Positions 55,248-64,000 of a DNA stretch of 64,000 nt are shown piece after piece. The notes beneath the pieces were generated by a model. The model was given only the letters and a program-made list of their open reading frames with translations, did not search any database and was not told the origin of the DNA. The DNA comes from an uncultured Aquabacterium sp. (GTDB taxonomy: Bacteria > Pseudomonadota > Gammaproteobacteria > Burkholderiales > Burkholderiaceae_C), in contig NZ_CAJYGK010000156.1 of assembly GCF_913773725.1 (NCBI RefSeq), positions 124,001 to 188,000 of the forward strand. The letters run 5' to 3'. Position numbers and translations under genes: made by a program. The stretch's first letter is position 1. Each line of letters starts with the position of its first letter.

Positions 55248-56387
55248 ATGTCTGCCCCCATCATCAACGACACCACCCTGCGCGACGGCGAACAGACCGC
55301 CGGCGTGGCCTTCTCGGTCGAGGAGAAGTGCGCCATCGCCACGGCCTTGTCCGAGGCGGGGGTGCCCGAGATGGAAATCGGCATTCCGGCGATGGGCGAC
55401 GTGGAGGTGGCCACCATCAACGCCATTGCGGCACTCGGCCTGCGCAGCCGGCTGATGGTGTGGGGCCGGATGTGCGAAGCCGATGTCGCCGCGGCCAGCC
55501 TGTGCCAGGCCGACATCGTGCACCTGTCCATCCCGGTTTCGGACATCCACCTTCAGCACAAGCTGGCACAGGGCCGGATGTGGGTGCTCGAGCAGATCGA
55601 GCGCTTCGTGTGGCCGCTGGCACATGACGGGATCACCGTGTCTGTCGGGCTCGAGGACGCGTCTCGCGCCGACCCGCACTTCCTGGCCGCGGTGGCGCGC
55701 ATGGCGCAGGACTGCGGCGCCAGGCGCCTGCGGTTCGCCGACACGCTGGGCGTGCTGGACCCATTCAGCACGGTGGACGCGATTGCCGGCCTGCGCCGGG
55801 CCGTGGACATCGACATCGAGATGCACGCACACGACGATCTGGGGCTGGCCACCGCCAACACGCTGGCCGCGCTGCGTGCCGGCGCGACGCACGTGAACAC
55901 CACCGTCAACGGCCTGGGCGAGCGCGCGGGCAATGCCCCGCTGGAAGAGATCGTGATGGGCCTGCGTCACCTGCACAGCGCCGACAGCGGGGTCGACACC
56001 CGCTCGCTGTGCGCCATCTCCAAGCTGGTGGCGACGGCGTCCGGCCGGCAGGTGGCGCCCAACAAGAGCATCGTCGGCGAAGCGGTGTTCCGGCATGAAT
56101 CGGGCATCCACGTCGACGGGCTGCTGAAGAACCCGCACACCTACGAAGGCTTCGATCCGGCCGAGCTCGGGCGCCAGCGCGAAACGGTGCTGGGCAAGCA
56201 CTCGGGGTCGCGGGCCGTCCGTTCGGCCTACCAGGCGATGGGGTTGCCGGTGGTGGAACCCCAGGTGCAAGCGCTGCTGGCCCGCATCCGCGCCCATGCG
56301 GTGCATGCCAAGCGCCCGCCCACCGCGGACGAGCTGCAGCGTTTCTTCCTGGAAGCCAGCCACCCGACCGAAGGGGCCACGCAATGA
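55248..56387 (+). CDS. nifV: Homocitrate synthase NifV
   Basis: A 379-residue enzyme of the DRE-TIM family that condenses acetyl-CoA and 2-oxoglutarate to homocitrate, the organic part of FeMo-cofactor. [13 protein letters not shown] is the signature with metal and catalytic residues; [13 protein letters not shown] gives the metal-binding histidines, and [13 protein letters not shown] follows. Start ATG 55248 ([11 protein letters not shown]) was chosen because the sigma-54 promoter lies over the earlier start; a GTG at 55218 is an alternative. The stop overlaps cysE by four bases. Confidence 0.95.
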   Translation: MSAPIINDTTLRDGEQTAGVAFSVEEKCAIATALSEAGVPEMEIGIPAMGDVEVATINAIAALGLRSRLMVWGRMCEADVAAASLCQADIVHLSIPVSDIHLQHKLAQGRMWVLEQIERFVWPLAHDGITVSVGLEDASRADPHFLAAVARMAQDCGARRLRFADTLGVLDPFSTVDAIAGLRRAVDIDIEMHAHDDLGLATANTLAALRAGATHVNTTVNGLGERAGNAPLEEIVMGLRHLHSADSGVDTRSLCAISKLVATASGRQVAPNKSIVGEAVFRHESGIHVDGLLKNPHTYEGFDPAELGRQRETVLGKHSGSRAVRSAYQAMGLPVVEPQVQALLARIRAHAVHAKRPPTADELQRFFLEASHPTEGATQ

Positions 56388-57232
56388 AGCGCGATGACCC
56401 CGGGCTGCACGCCATCCCGCTGCTCGACACCGAGGACGGCCCCGTTGCGGACGTGGCGGCCAGCCCGTCAACCGCACCGGGATGGTGGCGCCTGCTCAAG
56501 GAGGATGTCGCGTGTGTGCTGACACGCGACCCGGCTGCCCGCAACCTGTTCGAGGTGTGGACCATCTACCCGGGTGTGCAGGCCGTGGCCCTGTACAGGC
56601 TGGCCCATGCGCTCTGGCGCCACGGCGCGCGCTATGGCGCCCGGCTGCTGTCCTTCATTGCACGCTGGCTCACCAATGTGGACATCCATCCCGGGGCGCG
56701 CATCGGACGCCGCTTTTTCATCGACCACGGGGCCTGCGTGGTGATCGGCGAGACGGCCGAGATCGGTGACGACGTCACGCTCTACCACGGTGTGACACTG
56801 GGCGGCACCACCTGGCAACCGGGCAAGCGCCACCCCACGCTGGGCCACGGTGTGGTCGTGGGCGCAGGGGCCAAGATCCTGGGCCCGATCACGGTGGGCC
56901 ACGGCGCACGGGTGGCCGCCAACTCGGTGGTGATCGACAACGTACCCGATGCCGCCACGGTGGTGGGCATCCCGGGGCGCATCGTCATCCGGCGCGAGCC
57001 CCGCCAGGCCAGTGACCGCATCGACCTGCAGCATCACCTCATCCCCGACCCGGTCGGCAAGGCCATCGGCTGCCTGCTGGACCGCATCGCCGAACTGGAA
57101 TCCGAGGTGAAGTTGCTCAAGGGGCAGGCCGCCCCGCCCCACACCGGCGACGACGCCTGCCACAGCTGCGAGGTCGACGGCCACCCCTGTGCCCAACCCA
57201 CCTTCGCCTCACGATCGGGAGTGTCCTCATGA
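56384..57232 (+). CDS. cysE: Serine O-acetyltransferase (CysE/NifP type)
   Basis: A 282-residue acetyltransferase making O-acetylserine for cysteine. The left-handed beta-helix is visible from [30 protein letters not shown] to [14 protein letters not shown], with [17 protein letters not shown] as the active-site loop. Length and N terminus ([19 protein letters not shown]) match the EpsC/NifP group. In nif clusters such copies (nifP in Azotobacter) raise cysteine supply for Fe-S clusters. It has a cysteine-rich C-terminal tail. Overlaps nifV and nifW by four bases each. Confidence 0.94.
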   Translation: MKRDDPGLHAIPLLDTEDGPVADVAASPSTAPGWWRLLKEDVACVLTRDPAARNLFEVWTIYPGVQAVALYRLAHALWRHGARYGARLLSFIARWLTNVDIHPGARIGRRFFIDHGACVVIGETAEIGDDVTLYHGVTLGGTTWQPGKRHPTLGHGVVVGAGAKILGPITVGHGARVAANSVVIDNVPDAATVVGIPGRIVIRREPRQASDRIDLQHHLIPDPVGKAIGCLLDRIAELESEVKLLKGQAAPPHTGDDACHSCEVDGHPCAQPTFASRSGVSS

Positions 57233-57603
57233 TGGAAAACCTCACGCTTGCGCTGCAACGGCTGTCCTCGGCCGAAGACTTCCTCGACTTCTTCGGTGTG
57301 CCCTACGAAGCCACGGTGGTGCACGTCAGCCGACTGCACATCCTCAAGCGCTTCTACCAGTACATCCGCCAGACGCCCGGTCTGCCCGAGGACAACGAAC
57401 AGGCGCTGTATGGCCTCTACCGTGACCTGCTGGTCAAGGCCTACCAGGACTTCGTGACCTCGACCCCGGCACAGGAAAAGGTCTTCAAGGTCTTTCAGGA
57501 GGTCGACGGACACCAGCACGTCACCTTGCAAAGCCTCAAGGGCACGCTGCCATCCCAAGGCGGCAGCGTGCCGTCCTACACGGTGCCGTCGCGCGCCGCC
57601 TGA
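57229..57603 (+). CDS. nifW: Nitrogenase-stabilising/protective protein NifW
   Basis: A 124-residue protein. [35 protein letters not shown] is characteristic of NifW, and [27 protein letters not shown] completes the domain. NifW associates with MoFe protein and helps protect it from oxygen. The ATGATG at 57229 gives two possible starts three bases apart; the first overlaps the cysE stop. The last 15 residues are Ser/Pro-rich. Confidence 0.92.
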   Translation: MMENLTLALQRLSSAEDFLDFFGVPYEATVVHVSRLHILKRFYQYIRQTPGLPEDNEQALYGLYRDLLVKAYQDFVTSTPAQEKVFKVFQEVDGHQHVTLQSLKGTLPSQGGSVPSYTVPSRAA

Positions 57604-57635
57604 ACCCGATTCCCTTGCCCGAGCAGGAGCCCAGC

Positions 57636-58484
57636 ATGCACATCGTCGTCTGCATCAAGCAGGTCCCGGATTCCGCACAGATTCGCGTGCACCCGGTCAC
57701 CAACACCATCATGCGCCAGGGCGTTCCGGCCATCGTCAACCCCTATGACCTGTTCTCGCTGGAAGAGGCACTGCGCCTGAAGGACCAGTTCGGCGGCAAG
57801 GTCACCGTGCTGTGCATGGGCCCGCCGCAGGCCGAGGAAGCCTTGCGCAAGTGCATCAGCTTCGGCGCCGACGACGCCATCCTCGTGACGGACCGGGCCT
57901 TCGCCGGGGCCGACACGCTGGCCACGTCGTATGCGCTGGCCTCGGCCATCCGCAAGATCGGCAGCGAGCAGAAGGTGGACATGGTCTTCACCGGCAAGCA
58001 GACGATCGATGGCGACACCGCGCAGGTGGGCCCCGGCATCGCGAAGCGGCTGGGCCTGCAACTGCTGACCTATGTGTCGCGCATCGTGGAGACCGATCTG
58101 GAGAAGGGCACGATCACCGTGGAACGTCGCGGAGAAGGTGGCGTGCAGGTGCTGCGGACGGCCCTGCCCTGCCTCATCACCATGCTGGAGAACACGAACG
58201 AGATGCGCTTTGCATCGCTGCCGATGATGATCCATGCCGCGGCCTGCCAGGTGCGCAAGTGGAACAAGGATGACGCCGGCATCGAAGACGTCACCAAGAT
58301 CGGCCTGAAGGGCTCGCCGACGGTCGTGAGCCGGGTGTTCGGGCCGACGCCCCGTGCCCAGAAGGCCGAGATGATGACCGTGGAGAGCTCGTCGCTGCGG
58401 GACATCTCCCTGAATCTGCTCCAGTCGATCTTCACCGTCCATCCCACGCTGGAGCAGGACCTGGTCGACAAGCTCAGCGCCTGA
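57636..58484 (+). CDS. fixA: Electron transfer flavoprotein beta subunit FixA
   Basis: A 282-residue EtfB-type subunit. [20 protein letters not shown] is the FixA start, and [23 protein letters not shown] is the ETF-beta signature region. FixA-FixB bind FADs and bifurcate electrons from NADH: one to quinone through FixC, one to low-potential ferredoxin. Start ATG 57636 follows CAGGAG; it is 32 bp after nifW without a promoter. Confidence 0.95.
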   Translation: MHIVVCIKQVPDSAQIRVHPVTNTIMRQGVPAIVNPYDLFSLEEALRLKDQFGGKVTVLCMGPPQAEEALRKCISFGADDAILVTDRAFAGADTLATSYALASAIRKIGSEQKVDMVFTGKQTIDGDTAQVGPGIAKRLGLQLLTYVSRIVETDLEKGTITVERRGEGGVQVLRTALPCLITMLENTNEMRFASLPMMIHAAACQVRKWNKDDAGIEDVTKIGLKGSPTVVSRVFGPTPRAQKAEMMTVESSSLRDISLNLLQSIFTVHPTLEQDLVDKLSA

Positions 58485-58518
58485 GCCCAATGCGCCACCT
58501 CTGTACCGGAGCCCTACC

Positions 58519-59616
58519 ATGAGCGAAGCCAAACCTGCCCTGAAGCCCGCCGGACGCGGACGCAACCTGGAACTGTCGGAGGAACTCAAGGCCTACAAGG
58601 GCGTGTGGGTGTTCATCGAGCACGAACGTGGTCACGTGCACAGCGTGTCGTGGGAGTTGCTGGGCGAAGGCCGCAAGCTGGCCGATCAGTTGGGTTCGCC
58701 CCTGTGCGGTGTGGTGCTGGGTGGCCCCGACGAGCCGCTCGACGCCTTCGCCCGCGAAGCGTTCACCTTCGGTGCCGACCATGTCTACATCATGCGCGAC
58801 CCGGTGCTCAACGGCTACCGCAACGAGCCTTTCACCAAAGGCCTGACCGATCTGGTCAACAAGTACAAGCCCGAGATCGTGCTGCTGGGTGCCACGTCGC
58901 AGGGCCGTGATCTGGCCGGCTCGGTGGCCACCACCCTGCTGACCGGCCTGACGGCCGACTGCACCGAGTTGGCCATCGACCCCAACACACGCGCCCTCGC
59001 TGCCACACGGCCCACCTTTGGCGGCTCGCTCCTGTGCACGATCATGACTCTGGCCTACCGGCCGCAGATGGCCACCGTGCGCCCCCGCGTGATGGCGATG
59101 CCGTGCGCCGACGAGACGCGCGTGGGCACCACCAGCGAAGACACCCTCGGCCTGATCGAGACCGGCATCGTCACCAAGCTGCTCGACTTCATCGCCGACG
59201 CCCACAGCAACCGGATCAACCTGCCCTATGCCGATGTGATCGTCAGCGGCGGCAAGGGCTTGAAGAACCCGGACAACTTCAAGCTTGTGTTCGACCTGGC
59301 CCGCGTGCTGGGTGGCGAAGTGGGGGCCACCCGCCCCTGTGTGCAGGCAGGCTGGGTCGAGGCCGACCGCCAGGTGGGTCAGACGGGCAAGACGGTGCGC
59401 CCCAAGCTGTACATCGCCGCCGGCATCAGCGGGGCCATCCAGCACCGCGTGGGCATGGAGGCCAGCGACGTCATCGTGGCCATCAACACCGATCCGAATG
59501 CCCCGATCTTCGACTTCGCCCATTACGGCATCGTCGGCAACGCCATGCAGGTCTTGCCGGCCCTGACCCAGGCCTTCCAGACCCACATCGCCCAGCGCGT
59601 GCGCAAGGTGGCCTGA
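58519..59616 (+). CDS. fixB: Electron transfer flavoprotein alpha subunit FixB
   Basis: A 365-residue EtfA-type subunit. [28 protein letters not shown] opens the domain; the FAD-binding C-terminal part includes [13 protein letters not shown]-like [14 protein letters not shown] and [22 protein letters not shown]. It follows fixA by 34 bp. Together with FixA, FixC and FixX it forms the bifurcating complex that supplies nitrogenase. Confidence 0.95.
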   Translation: MSEAKPALKPAGRGRNLELSEELKAYKGVWVFIEHERGHVHSVSWELLGEGRKLADQLGSPLCGVVLGGPDEPLDAFAREAFTFGADHVYIMRDPVLNGYRNEPFTKGLTDLVNKYKPEIVLLGATSQGRDLAGSVATTLLTGLTADCTELAIDPNTRALAATRPTFGGSLLCTIMTLAYRPQMATVRPRVMAMPCADETRVGTTSEDTLGLIETGIVTKLLDFIADAHSNRINLPYADVIVSGGKGLKNPDNFKLVFDLARVLGGEVGATRPCVQAGWVEADRQVGQTGKTVRPKLYIAAGISGAIQHRVGMEASDVIVAINTDPNAPIFDFAHYGIVGNAMQVLPALTQAFQTHIAQRVRKVA

Positions 59617-59647
59617 TCTTCCTCGACGCGACCTCAGGAGAACGGAC

Positions 59648-60958
59648 GTGAACGTGAACAAGCAATTCGATGCCATCGTCGTCGGGGCCGGTCCTTCGGG
59701 GAACGCCGCGGCCTACACCATGGCCAAGGCCGGCCTGAAGGTGCTGCAGATCGAGCGGGGCGAGTACCCGGGCTCGAAGAACGTGCAGGGCGCCATCCTG
59801 TATGCGGACGCGCTGGAGCGCATCATCCCGGACTTCCGGGACGATGCCCCGCTGGAGCGCCACATCATCGAGCAGCGCATGTGGGTGCTGGATGACGCCA
59901 GTTTCGTGGGCAGCCACTTCCGCAGCGAGGACTACAACAAGCCGCCCTACAACCGCTACACCATCATCCGGGCGCAGTTCGACAAGTGGTTCAGCTCGAA
60001 GGTGCGCGAAGCCGGCGCACTGCTGATCTGCGAGACGACGGTGCAGAGCCTGATCATGGACGGCGACAAGGTGGTGGGTGTGCGCTGCGACCGCGAGGCC
60101 GGCGATGTGTTCGCCGACGTGGTCATCCTGGCCGACGGCGTGAACAGCACGCTGGCCCGCAAGGCCGGCTTCCATGGCGAGGTCAAGGCTGGCAACGTGG
60201 CGCTGGCGGTCAAGGAGATCCACTTCATGCCGGAAGAGCTGATCCAGCAGCGCTTCAACATCAAGGACGACGAGGGCGTCGTCATCGAGATGGTCGGCAA
60301 GATCACCGACGGCATGATGGGCACAGGCTTTCTGTACACCAACAAGGACTCGATCACGCTGGGCATCGGCTGCATGCTGTCCGACTTCAAGCACAACGAG
60401 AACAAGACCGCGCCCTATCAGCTGCTCGAGAACATGAAGCGGCACCCCTCCATCGCCCCGTTGATCCAGGGTGGCGAAATGAAGGAGTACTGCGCGCACC
60501 TCATTCCCGAAGGCGGCTTCTTCGCCATCCCCAAGGTCTATGGCGACGGCTGGATGATCGTCGGGGACTCGGGTGGCTTCGTCAACGCGGTGCACCGCGA
60601 AGGCTCCAACCTGGCGATGACGACAGGCCGCCTGGCGGCCGAGACCGTGATCGCCGCAAAGGCTGCGAGCAAGCCGCTGAACGCGTCGACCCTGAAGGCC
60701 TACCAGAAGGCGCTCGATGAGTCCTTCGTGATGAAGGACCTCAAGAAGTACCGCGACATGCCGCGGGTCTTCCACGAGAACCCGCAGTTCTTCACCACCT
60801 ACCCGGAGCTGCTCAACAAGGCGGCCCGCACCATGGTGACGGTCGACAACGTCGACAAGAAGACCAAGGAGCGCGAGATCTTCTCCAGCTTCCGGACGGC
60901 GCGCAGCTTCACCGGTCTGGTCGGTGACGCCGTCAAGCTTTGGCGCGCCTTCCGCTGA
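59648..60958 (+). CDS. fixC: FixC, ETF-quinone oxidoreductase-like flavoprotein
   Basis: A 436-residue flavoprotein. The FAD-binding motif [19 protein letters not shown] is near residue 12; [19 protein letters not shown] is the second FAD signature. FixC passes electrons to quinone in the FixABCX complex. The GTG start at 59648 is nine bases after AGGAG; another GTG two codons later is possible. FixX follows 34 bp on. Confidence 0.95.
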   Translation: MNVNKQFDAIVVGAGPSGNAAAYTMAKAGLKVLQIERGEYPGSKNVQGAILYADALERIIPDFRDDAPLERHIIEQRMWVLDDASFVGSHFRSEDYNKPPYNRYTIIRAQFDKWFSSKVREAGALLICETTVQSLIMDGDKVVGVRCDREAGDVFADVVILADGVNSTLARKAGFHGEVKAGNVALAVKEIHFMPEELIQQRFNIKDDEGVVIEMVGKITDGMMGTGFLYTNKDSITLGIGCMLSDFKHNENKTAPYQLLENMKRHPSIAPLIQGGEMKEYCAHLIPEGGFFAIPKVYGDGWMIVGDSGGFVNAVHREGSNLAMTTGRLAAETVIAAKAASKPLNASTLKAYQKALDESFVMKDLKKYRDMPRVFHENPQFFTTYPELLNKAARTMVTVDNVDKKTKEREIFSSFRTARSFTGLVGDAVKLWRAFR

Positions 60959-60992
60959 GCGCCCCCCGTCCTCTCGCATCCAGGAGACCCTC

Positions 60993-61292
60993 ATGACCCC
61001 GATTGCCGTCAACGTCGAAGAGAAGCTCTATCAGAACCGCTACAAGGTGGACGCAGGCCGCCCGCACATCCGCATCAAGGACACCGAGGTGTGCCGTTCG
61101 GACTGCCAGAACCGCGCGTGCACCTTTGTCTGCCCGGCCAGTTGCTACAAGACCGAAGGCAACGGCGCGGTCACGCTGATCACCGACGGCTGCCTGGAAT
61201 GCGGCAGCTGCCGGATCATCTGCTCCGAGCACCGCAACGTCGAGTGGGAGTACCCCCGCGGTGGGCACGGCATCCTCTTCAAGTTCGGCTGA
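60993..61292 (+). CDS. fixX: Ferredoxin-like protein FixX
   Basis: A 99-residue [4Fe-4S] ferredoxin-like subunit. Cysteines are in VCRSDCQNRACTFVCPASCYK and DGCLECGSCRIIC, and WEYPRGGHGILFKFG is the standard FixX end. It connects to FixC for electron passage to quinone. It completes fixABCX. Confidence 0.96.
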   Translation: MTPIAVNVEEKLYQNRYKVDAGRPHIRIKDTEVCRSDCQNRACTFVCPASCYKTEGNGAVTLITDGCLECGSCRIICSEHRNVEWEYPRGGHGILFKFG

Positions 61293-61333
61293 GCGCGCCG
61301 CCTCTTCTGCATCCCCCCACCCCGGAGCCCCTC

Positions 61334-61657
61334 ATGTCCCGCCCAGATCGCAGTGTGTTCGTGTGTTCCCAGCAGCGGCCCCCCGGCCACCCACGCGGCT
61401 GTTGTGCCGCCCAGGGCAGCCAGGCCGTGCTGCAGGCCTTCTGGAAAGAACTGCAGGCTCGCCAGGCCTACGACCAGGTCGGCGTGACCTACTCCGGCTG
61501 CCTTGGTCCCTGCGATGGCGGGGTCAACGTCGTGGTCTTTCCCGACAGCGTGCTCTACAGCCGCGTGACGCCCGACGACGTGCCCGAGATCTTCGAAAAG
61601 CACCTGCTGGGCGGAGAGGTCGTGACCCGTCTGGCTGCATCGGCGGGGTCATGGTGA
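61334..61657 (+). CDS. Thioredoxin-like [2Fe-2S] ferredoxin (Shethna I type)
   Basis: A 107-residue protein of the thioredoxin-fold [2Fe-2S] ferredoxin family. SVFVCSQQRPPGHPRGCCAAQG gives the first cysteines and SGCLGPCDGGVNVVVFPDSVLYSRV the second pair and family core. The nif-linked relative in Azotobacter is the 'Shethna protein I'/2Fe Fd I. It may carry electrons from FixABCX or help nitrogenase maturation; the partner is not shown. Start ATG 61334, 41 bp after fixX. Confidence 0.9.
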   Translation: MSRPDRSVFVCSQQRPPGHPRGCCAAQGSQAVLQAFWKELQARQAYDQVGVTYSGCLGPCDGGVNVVVFPDSVLYSRVTPDDVPEIFEKHLLGGEVVTRLAASAGSW

Positions 61658-62145
61658 ACCTCCTCACCGGCGAGGCCTCGAGCGACCTGTTCGGCGGCGA
61701 CGTCCCGCCGCAGGCACGCCACCTGGTCGACCAGGCCCGCACCGAAGCCAACCCGCAGCGCGCACTGGCGCTGCTGTGGACCGCCCAGGTGTGCGCGCCG
61801 GAGTGCCCCTCGCTCTACTACCTGCTCTACAAGTTCCACGCCCGCCATGCCGACTTCGAGCAGGCCGAACTGGCTGCGCTGAAGGGGCTGGATGTGGCCG
61901 CCGCGCAGGCCGGCCTGCCGGACGACTGGCGCACGGTGACGCCCGACATGGCCGACTTTCTGGCCCCCGGGCCAGCGCGCTTCTGGGTGTTCACGCTCAA
62001 GGCGCTCGCCTACATCCGGCTGCGCTGCCAGGACCGCGCTGCGGCCGAGGCCTATCTCGCCAAGGTCCAGGAACTGGACCCGCTGGGCGGCAGCGGCGCG
62101 GGGGTCATCGAGGCGCTGCTGAGGGGCAGCGGCAACCCGGGCTGA
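61651..62145 (+). CDS. TPR-like protein of nif cluster, unknown function
   Basis: A 164-residue protein whose start overlaps the ferredoxin stop by seven bases. It is helical: QARTEANPQRALALLWTAQVCAPECPSLYYLLYKFHARHADFEQAELAALKGLDVAAAQ reads as tetratricopeptide-like repeats, and FWVFTLKALAYIRLRC continues them. It has four or so cysteines without a cluster motif. Similar small proteins follow Shethna-type ferredoxins in other nif clusters, to my recollection. No proven function. Confidence 0.78.
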   Translation: MVNLLTGEASSDLFGGDVPPQARHLVDQARTEANPQRALALLWTAQVCAPECPSLYYLLYKFHARHADFEQAELAALKGLDVAAAQAGLPDDWRTVTPDMADFLAPGPARFWVFTLKALAYIRLRCQDRAAAEAYLAKVQELDPLGGSGAGVIEALLRGSGNPG

Positions 62146-62184
62146 GGGGTTGGCAAGACGACCTCCCCCTGATACGGTGAATCC

Positions 62185-62203
62185 GCCCCCGATCCAAGGG
62201 GGC
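62185..62203. other. Hairpin after the nif operon
   Basis: GCCCCC-N7-GGGGGC, 40 bp after the last nif-operon gene, without a following T-run. It could protect the mRNA 3' end or weakly terminate; the evidence is slim. Confidence 0.35.
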
Positions 62204-62230
62204 AAACATTCACATTGACAGGGGAATCAC

Positions 62231-62782
62231 ATGACATTGATCAAGAAGCTGACCCAAACGGGTCTAGCGACGCTCGGCCTGGTCGCAGCAGTGAGTGCCC
62301 ATGCCGACCTGGCTGCCGACCTCAAAGGCACCTGGACCGGAACCTGGGACATCACCCAGTGGTACAACGGCAGCACGCCGATCGAAGGCGAGCCGTTCTC
62401 CGCGGCCGTCACGCTGGTGATCGGCACCGGTCCGGGAAGCGGCACGCTGCACGTCGACCTGCCTGCCGAGTTTGGCCCCGACGATGCCGTGGACTACACC
62501 GGCGTGGTTACGGGCATCGGCACCGGTCCGGATGGAACCGGCATCCGCCTGGAGGTGAGCTATCCCGAGTTGTTCGCGGACGGCGTCGGCGCGCTCCTGC
62601 TGGGGTCCCGCCTGGGCAACGTGCTGTCCGGCACCTACACCGAACTGAACATCCCCATCGAGAACTACCTGCACTGGAGCGGGCCGATCACGCTGACCAC
62701 GCCGGTGCCCGAGCCGGCCGGGCTTGTGCTGGCGGCTGCCGGCCTGGGAGGCCTGTGCTGGCGTCAACGGCGCAGCGGCTGA
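62231..62782 (+). CDS. PEP-CTERM sorting domain protein
   Basis: A 183-residue secreted protein. A signal peptide (MTLIKKLTQTGLATLGLVAA, cleavage after AHA) and the C-terminal VPEPAGLVLAAAGLGGLCW followed by basic RQRRSG show exosortase-type sorting. The body is Gly/Thr-rich, with a WTGTWDITQWYNG segment. No relation to nitrogen fixation is apparent. A terminator follows at 62871. Confidence 0.88.
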   Translation: MTLIKKLTQTGLATLGLVAAVSAHADLAADLKGTWTGTWDITQWYNGSTPIEGEPFSAAVTLVIGTGPGSGTLHVDLPAEFGPDDAVDYTGVVTGIGTGPDGTGIRLEVSYPELFADGVGALLLGSRLGNVLSGTYTELNIPIENYLHWSGPITLTTPVPEPAGLVLAAAGLGGLCWRQRRSG

Positions 62783-62870
62783 GAGACGGCGTGACCGATC
62801 TTCCCCTGCGCTGATCGGTCCCCACGGCGCCATCGGCGTTTCAATCTCGGTTCCTAGAGTGGCATGAAGC

Positions 62871-62891
62871 CCCGCCCCTGAGGCGGGTTTT
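62871..62891 (+). terminator. Intrinsic terminator before phosphoesterase gene
   Basis: CCCGCC-CCTGA-GGCGGG followed by TTTTCTT. It ends the PEP-CTERM transcript 88 bp after its stop and is 25 bp before the next ATG, so transcription of the next gene must start within or after it, or read through. Confidence 0.75.
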
Positions 62892-62916
62892 CTTCATCCC
62901 TCGGGAACCGACCTTC

Positions 62917-64000
62917 ATGACACAACAAGATCGCCGCAGCTTTCTGCGTAACCTCGGCTCGGCCGTCGGCGCCAGCGCCGCGCTCGCCAGTTTCCCGCCG
63001 GCCATCCAGCGCGCCCTCGCCATCCCGGCGAACCAGCGCACCGGCACCCTCCACGATGTCGAGCACATCGTGATCCTCACGCAGGAGAACCGCTCCTTCG
63101 ACCACTACTTCGGCACGCTCGCCGGGGTACGTGGCTTCGGCGACCCGTTCCCGATTCCCGTGATGGACCGCGTCGGCACCTTCACCCGCAAGTCGGTCTT
63201 CGTCCAGCCCATCGGGGGCGGCGCACCGGTTCCCGGCCGCCCCAACTGGGGCAGCACCCGCACGGCCATCGCCCCCTTCCACCTCAACACCGAACAGGAC
63301 TTCTCGGTGATGCGGGTGTCGGGCACGCCGCACTCGTGGCCGGATGCCCAGGCTGCCTGGGACCACGGCCGCATGAACGACTGGCCCAAGGCAAAGCAGA
63401 ACCACTCCCTGGGCTATTTCAAGGAAAGCGACCTGCCCTTCCAGTTCGCGCTGGCCCGGGCCTTCACGCTGTGCGACCACTACCACTGCGCCACCCAGAC
63501 GGGCACCAACACCAACCGGCTCTTCCTGTGGAGCGGCCACAACGACCCGCTTGCCGTCGCGGGCGGTCCCTCGACCGACAACAGCCGCGACTGGTTCAGC
63601 CTCGACCGCAACACCGACTACACCTGGACGACCTATGTCGAGCGGCTGCAGGACGCAGGCGTGAGCTGGCAGGTCTACCAGAACATGGCGGACAACTTCA
63701 CCGACAACCCGCTGGCCGGCTTCCGCCCCTTCCGCGACGCCTGGTACCTGCGTCCGGGCTACTCACGTGCCCTGCGCGAGCGCGGCATCAGCACGCGTGA
63801 TCTGGACCTGCTCAAGGCCGATGTGCTGGCCAACCGCCTGCCTCAGGTCAGCTGGATCATTGCCACGGCCGAAGGCTCGGAGCACCCGGGCCCGTCCAGC
63901 CCGGCCCAGGGCGCGGACTACACCGCCCGGGTGCTGGACGCCCTGACCGCCAACCCCGAGGTGTGGAGCAAGACCGTCCTGCTCATCAACTTCGACGAGA
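62917..64000 (+). CDS. Phospholipase C/acid phosphatase-type phosphoesterase, N-terminal part
   Basis: The first 361 residues are in the window; the gene runs off the right edge. A Tat signal (DRRSFLRNLGSAVGASAALASF) precedes the phosphoesterase domain: HIVILTQENRSFDHYFGTLAGVRGFGDP is the PLC/AcpA-family signature, containing the conserved Glu-Asn metal-binding pair. YHCATQTGTNTNRLFLWSG follows. Members remove phosphate from phospholipids or phosphoesters outside the cytoplasm. Export would depend on the TatABC encoded at 29.5-31.1 kb. Confidence 0.92.
   Translation, partial: MTQQDRRSFLRNLGSAVGASAALASFPPAIQRALAIPANQRTGTLHDVEHIVILTQENRSFDHYFGTLAGVRGFGDPFPIPVMDRVGTFTRKSVFVQPIGGGAPVPGRPNWGSTRTAIAPFHLNTEQDFSVMRVSGTPHSWPDAQAAWDHGRMNDWPKAKQNHSLGYFKESDLPFQFALARAFTLCDHYHCATQTGTNTNRLFLWSGHNDPLAVAGGPSTDNSRDWFSLDRNTDYTWTTYVERLQDAGVSWQVYQNMADNFTDNPLAGFRPFRDAWYLRPGYSRALRERGISTRDLDLLKADVLANRLPQVSWIIATAEGSEHPGPSSPAQGADYTARVLDALTANPEVWSKTVLLINFDE

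Overview
The window is GC-rich chromosomal DNA with tightly packed genes. It most likely comes from a nitrogen-fixing betaproteobacterium of the order Burkholderiales (Leptothrix/Azohydromonas/Ideonella-like). This is an inference from gene order (ABC pair-bolA-murA-hisGDCBHAF, petABC-sspAB), PEP-CTERM proteins, the liv/acyl-CoA gene clusters and a nif accessory cluster. Nothing here looks like an insertion sequence, prophage, rRNA operon or CRISPR array.

Region 1 (1-15 kb, minus strand) is a lipid/acyl-CoA catabolism block. It holds two SDR dehydrogenases, an MDR oxidoreductase, a PaaI-type thioesterase, a Dabb protein, an acyl-CoA dehydrogenase and a FadB-like bifunctional enzyme. These are followed by a complete Liv-type ABC transporter (livF, livG, livM, livH and the binding protein) and an AMP-dependent acyl-CoA ligase. 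Together they would import a carboxylic acid or amino acid, activate it to a CoA ester and beta-oxidise it. A 30-bp nested dyad upstream of the FadB-like gene is a candidate operator. Region 2 (14.6-20.3 kb) has a second thioesterase, a histone-deacetylase-like amidohydrolase, a TetR regulator with an operator just upstream, a Pcm-like methyltransferase, a TolC-type exporter and a PEP-CTERM protein.

Region 3 (20.4-47.9 kb) is core housekeeping: tRNA-Thr, sspB-sspA, the cytochrome bc1 operon petABC, a DUF1631 protein, pdxA, hisI-hisE-tatABC, a DegS-like protease, a Nif3-like protein, a FecR/LysM protein with a CHASE2 histidine kinase, a CBS protein, the main his operon, murA, bolA and an ABC-2 exporter. 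Two points stand out. The segment hisI-hisE-tatABC-degS-nif3 lies in inverted orientation relative to the usual betaproteobacterial order, so hisIE is separated from the his operon. The CHASE2 kinase is frameshifted at a run of nine C.

Region 4 (48-50 kb) has an acyl-CoA-binding protein, a PHA-granule-region protein and an M20 amidohydrolase.

Region 5 (50.1-62.1 kb, plus strand) is the most interesting: two consecutive nif-type operons, each preceded by a perfect sigma-54 -24/-12 element (TGGCAC-N5-TTGCA). The first, iscS-iscU-erpA-like-iscA-hscA-fdx, is a dedicated Isc-type Fe-S machine lacking iscR, hscB and iscX at this locus. The second, nifV-cysE/nifP-nifW-fixABCX-[2Fe-2S] ferredoxin-orf, has a TGT-N10-ACA NifA site upstream. 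It would supply homocitrate, O-acetylserine for cysteine, a nitrogenase-protecting protein and low-potential electrons by FixABCX bifurcation. Nitrogenase structural genes are outside the window. The right end has a second PEP-CTERM protein and the start of a Tat-exported phospholipase C-type phosphoesterase.
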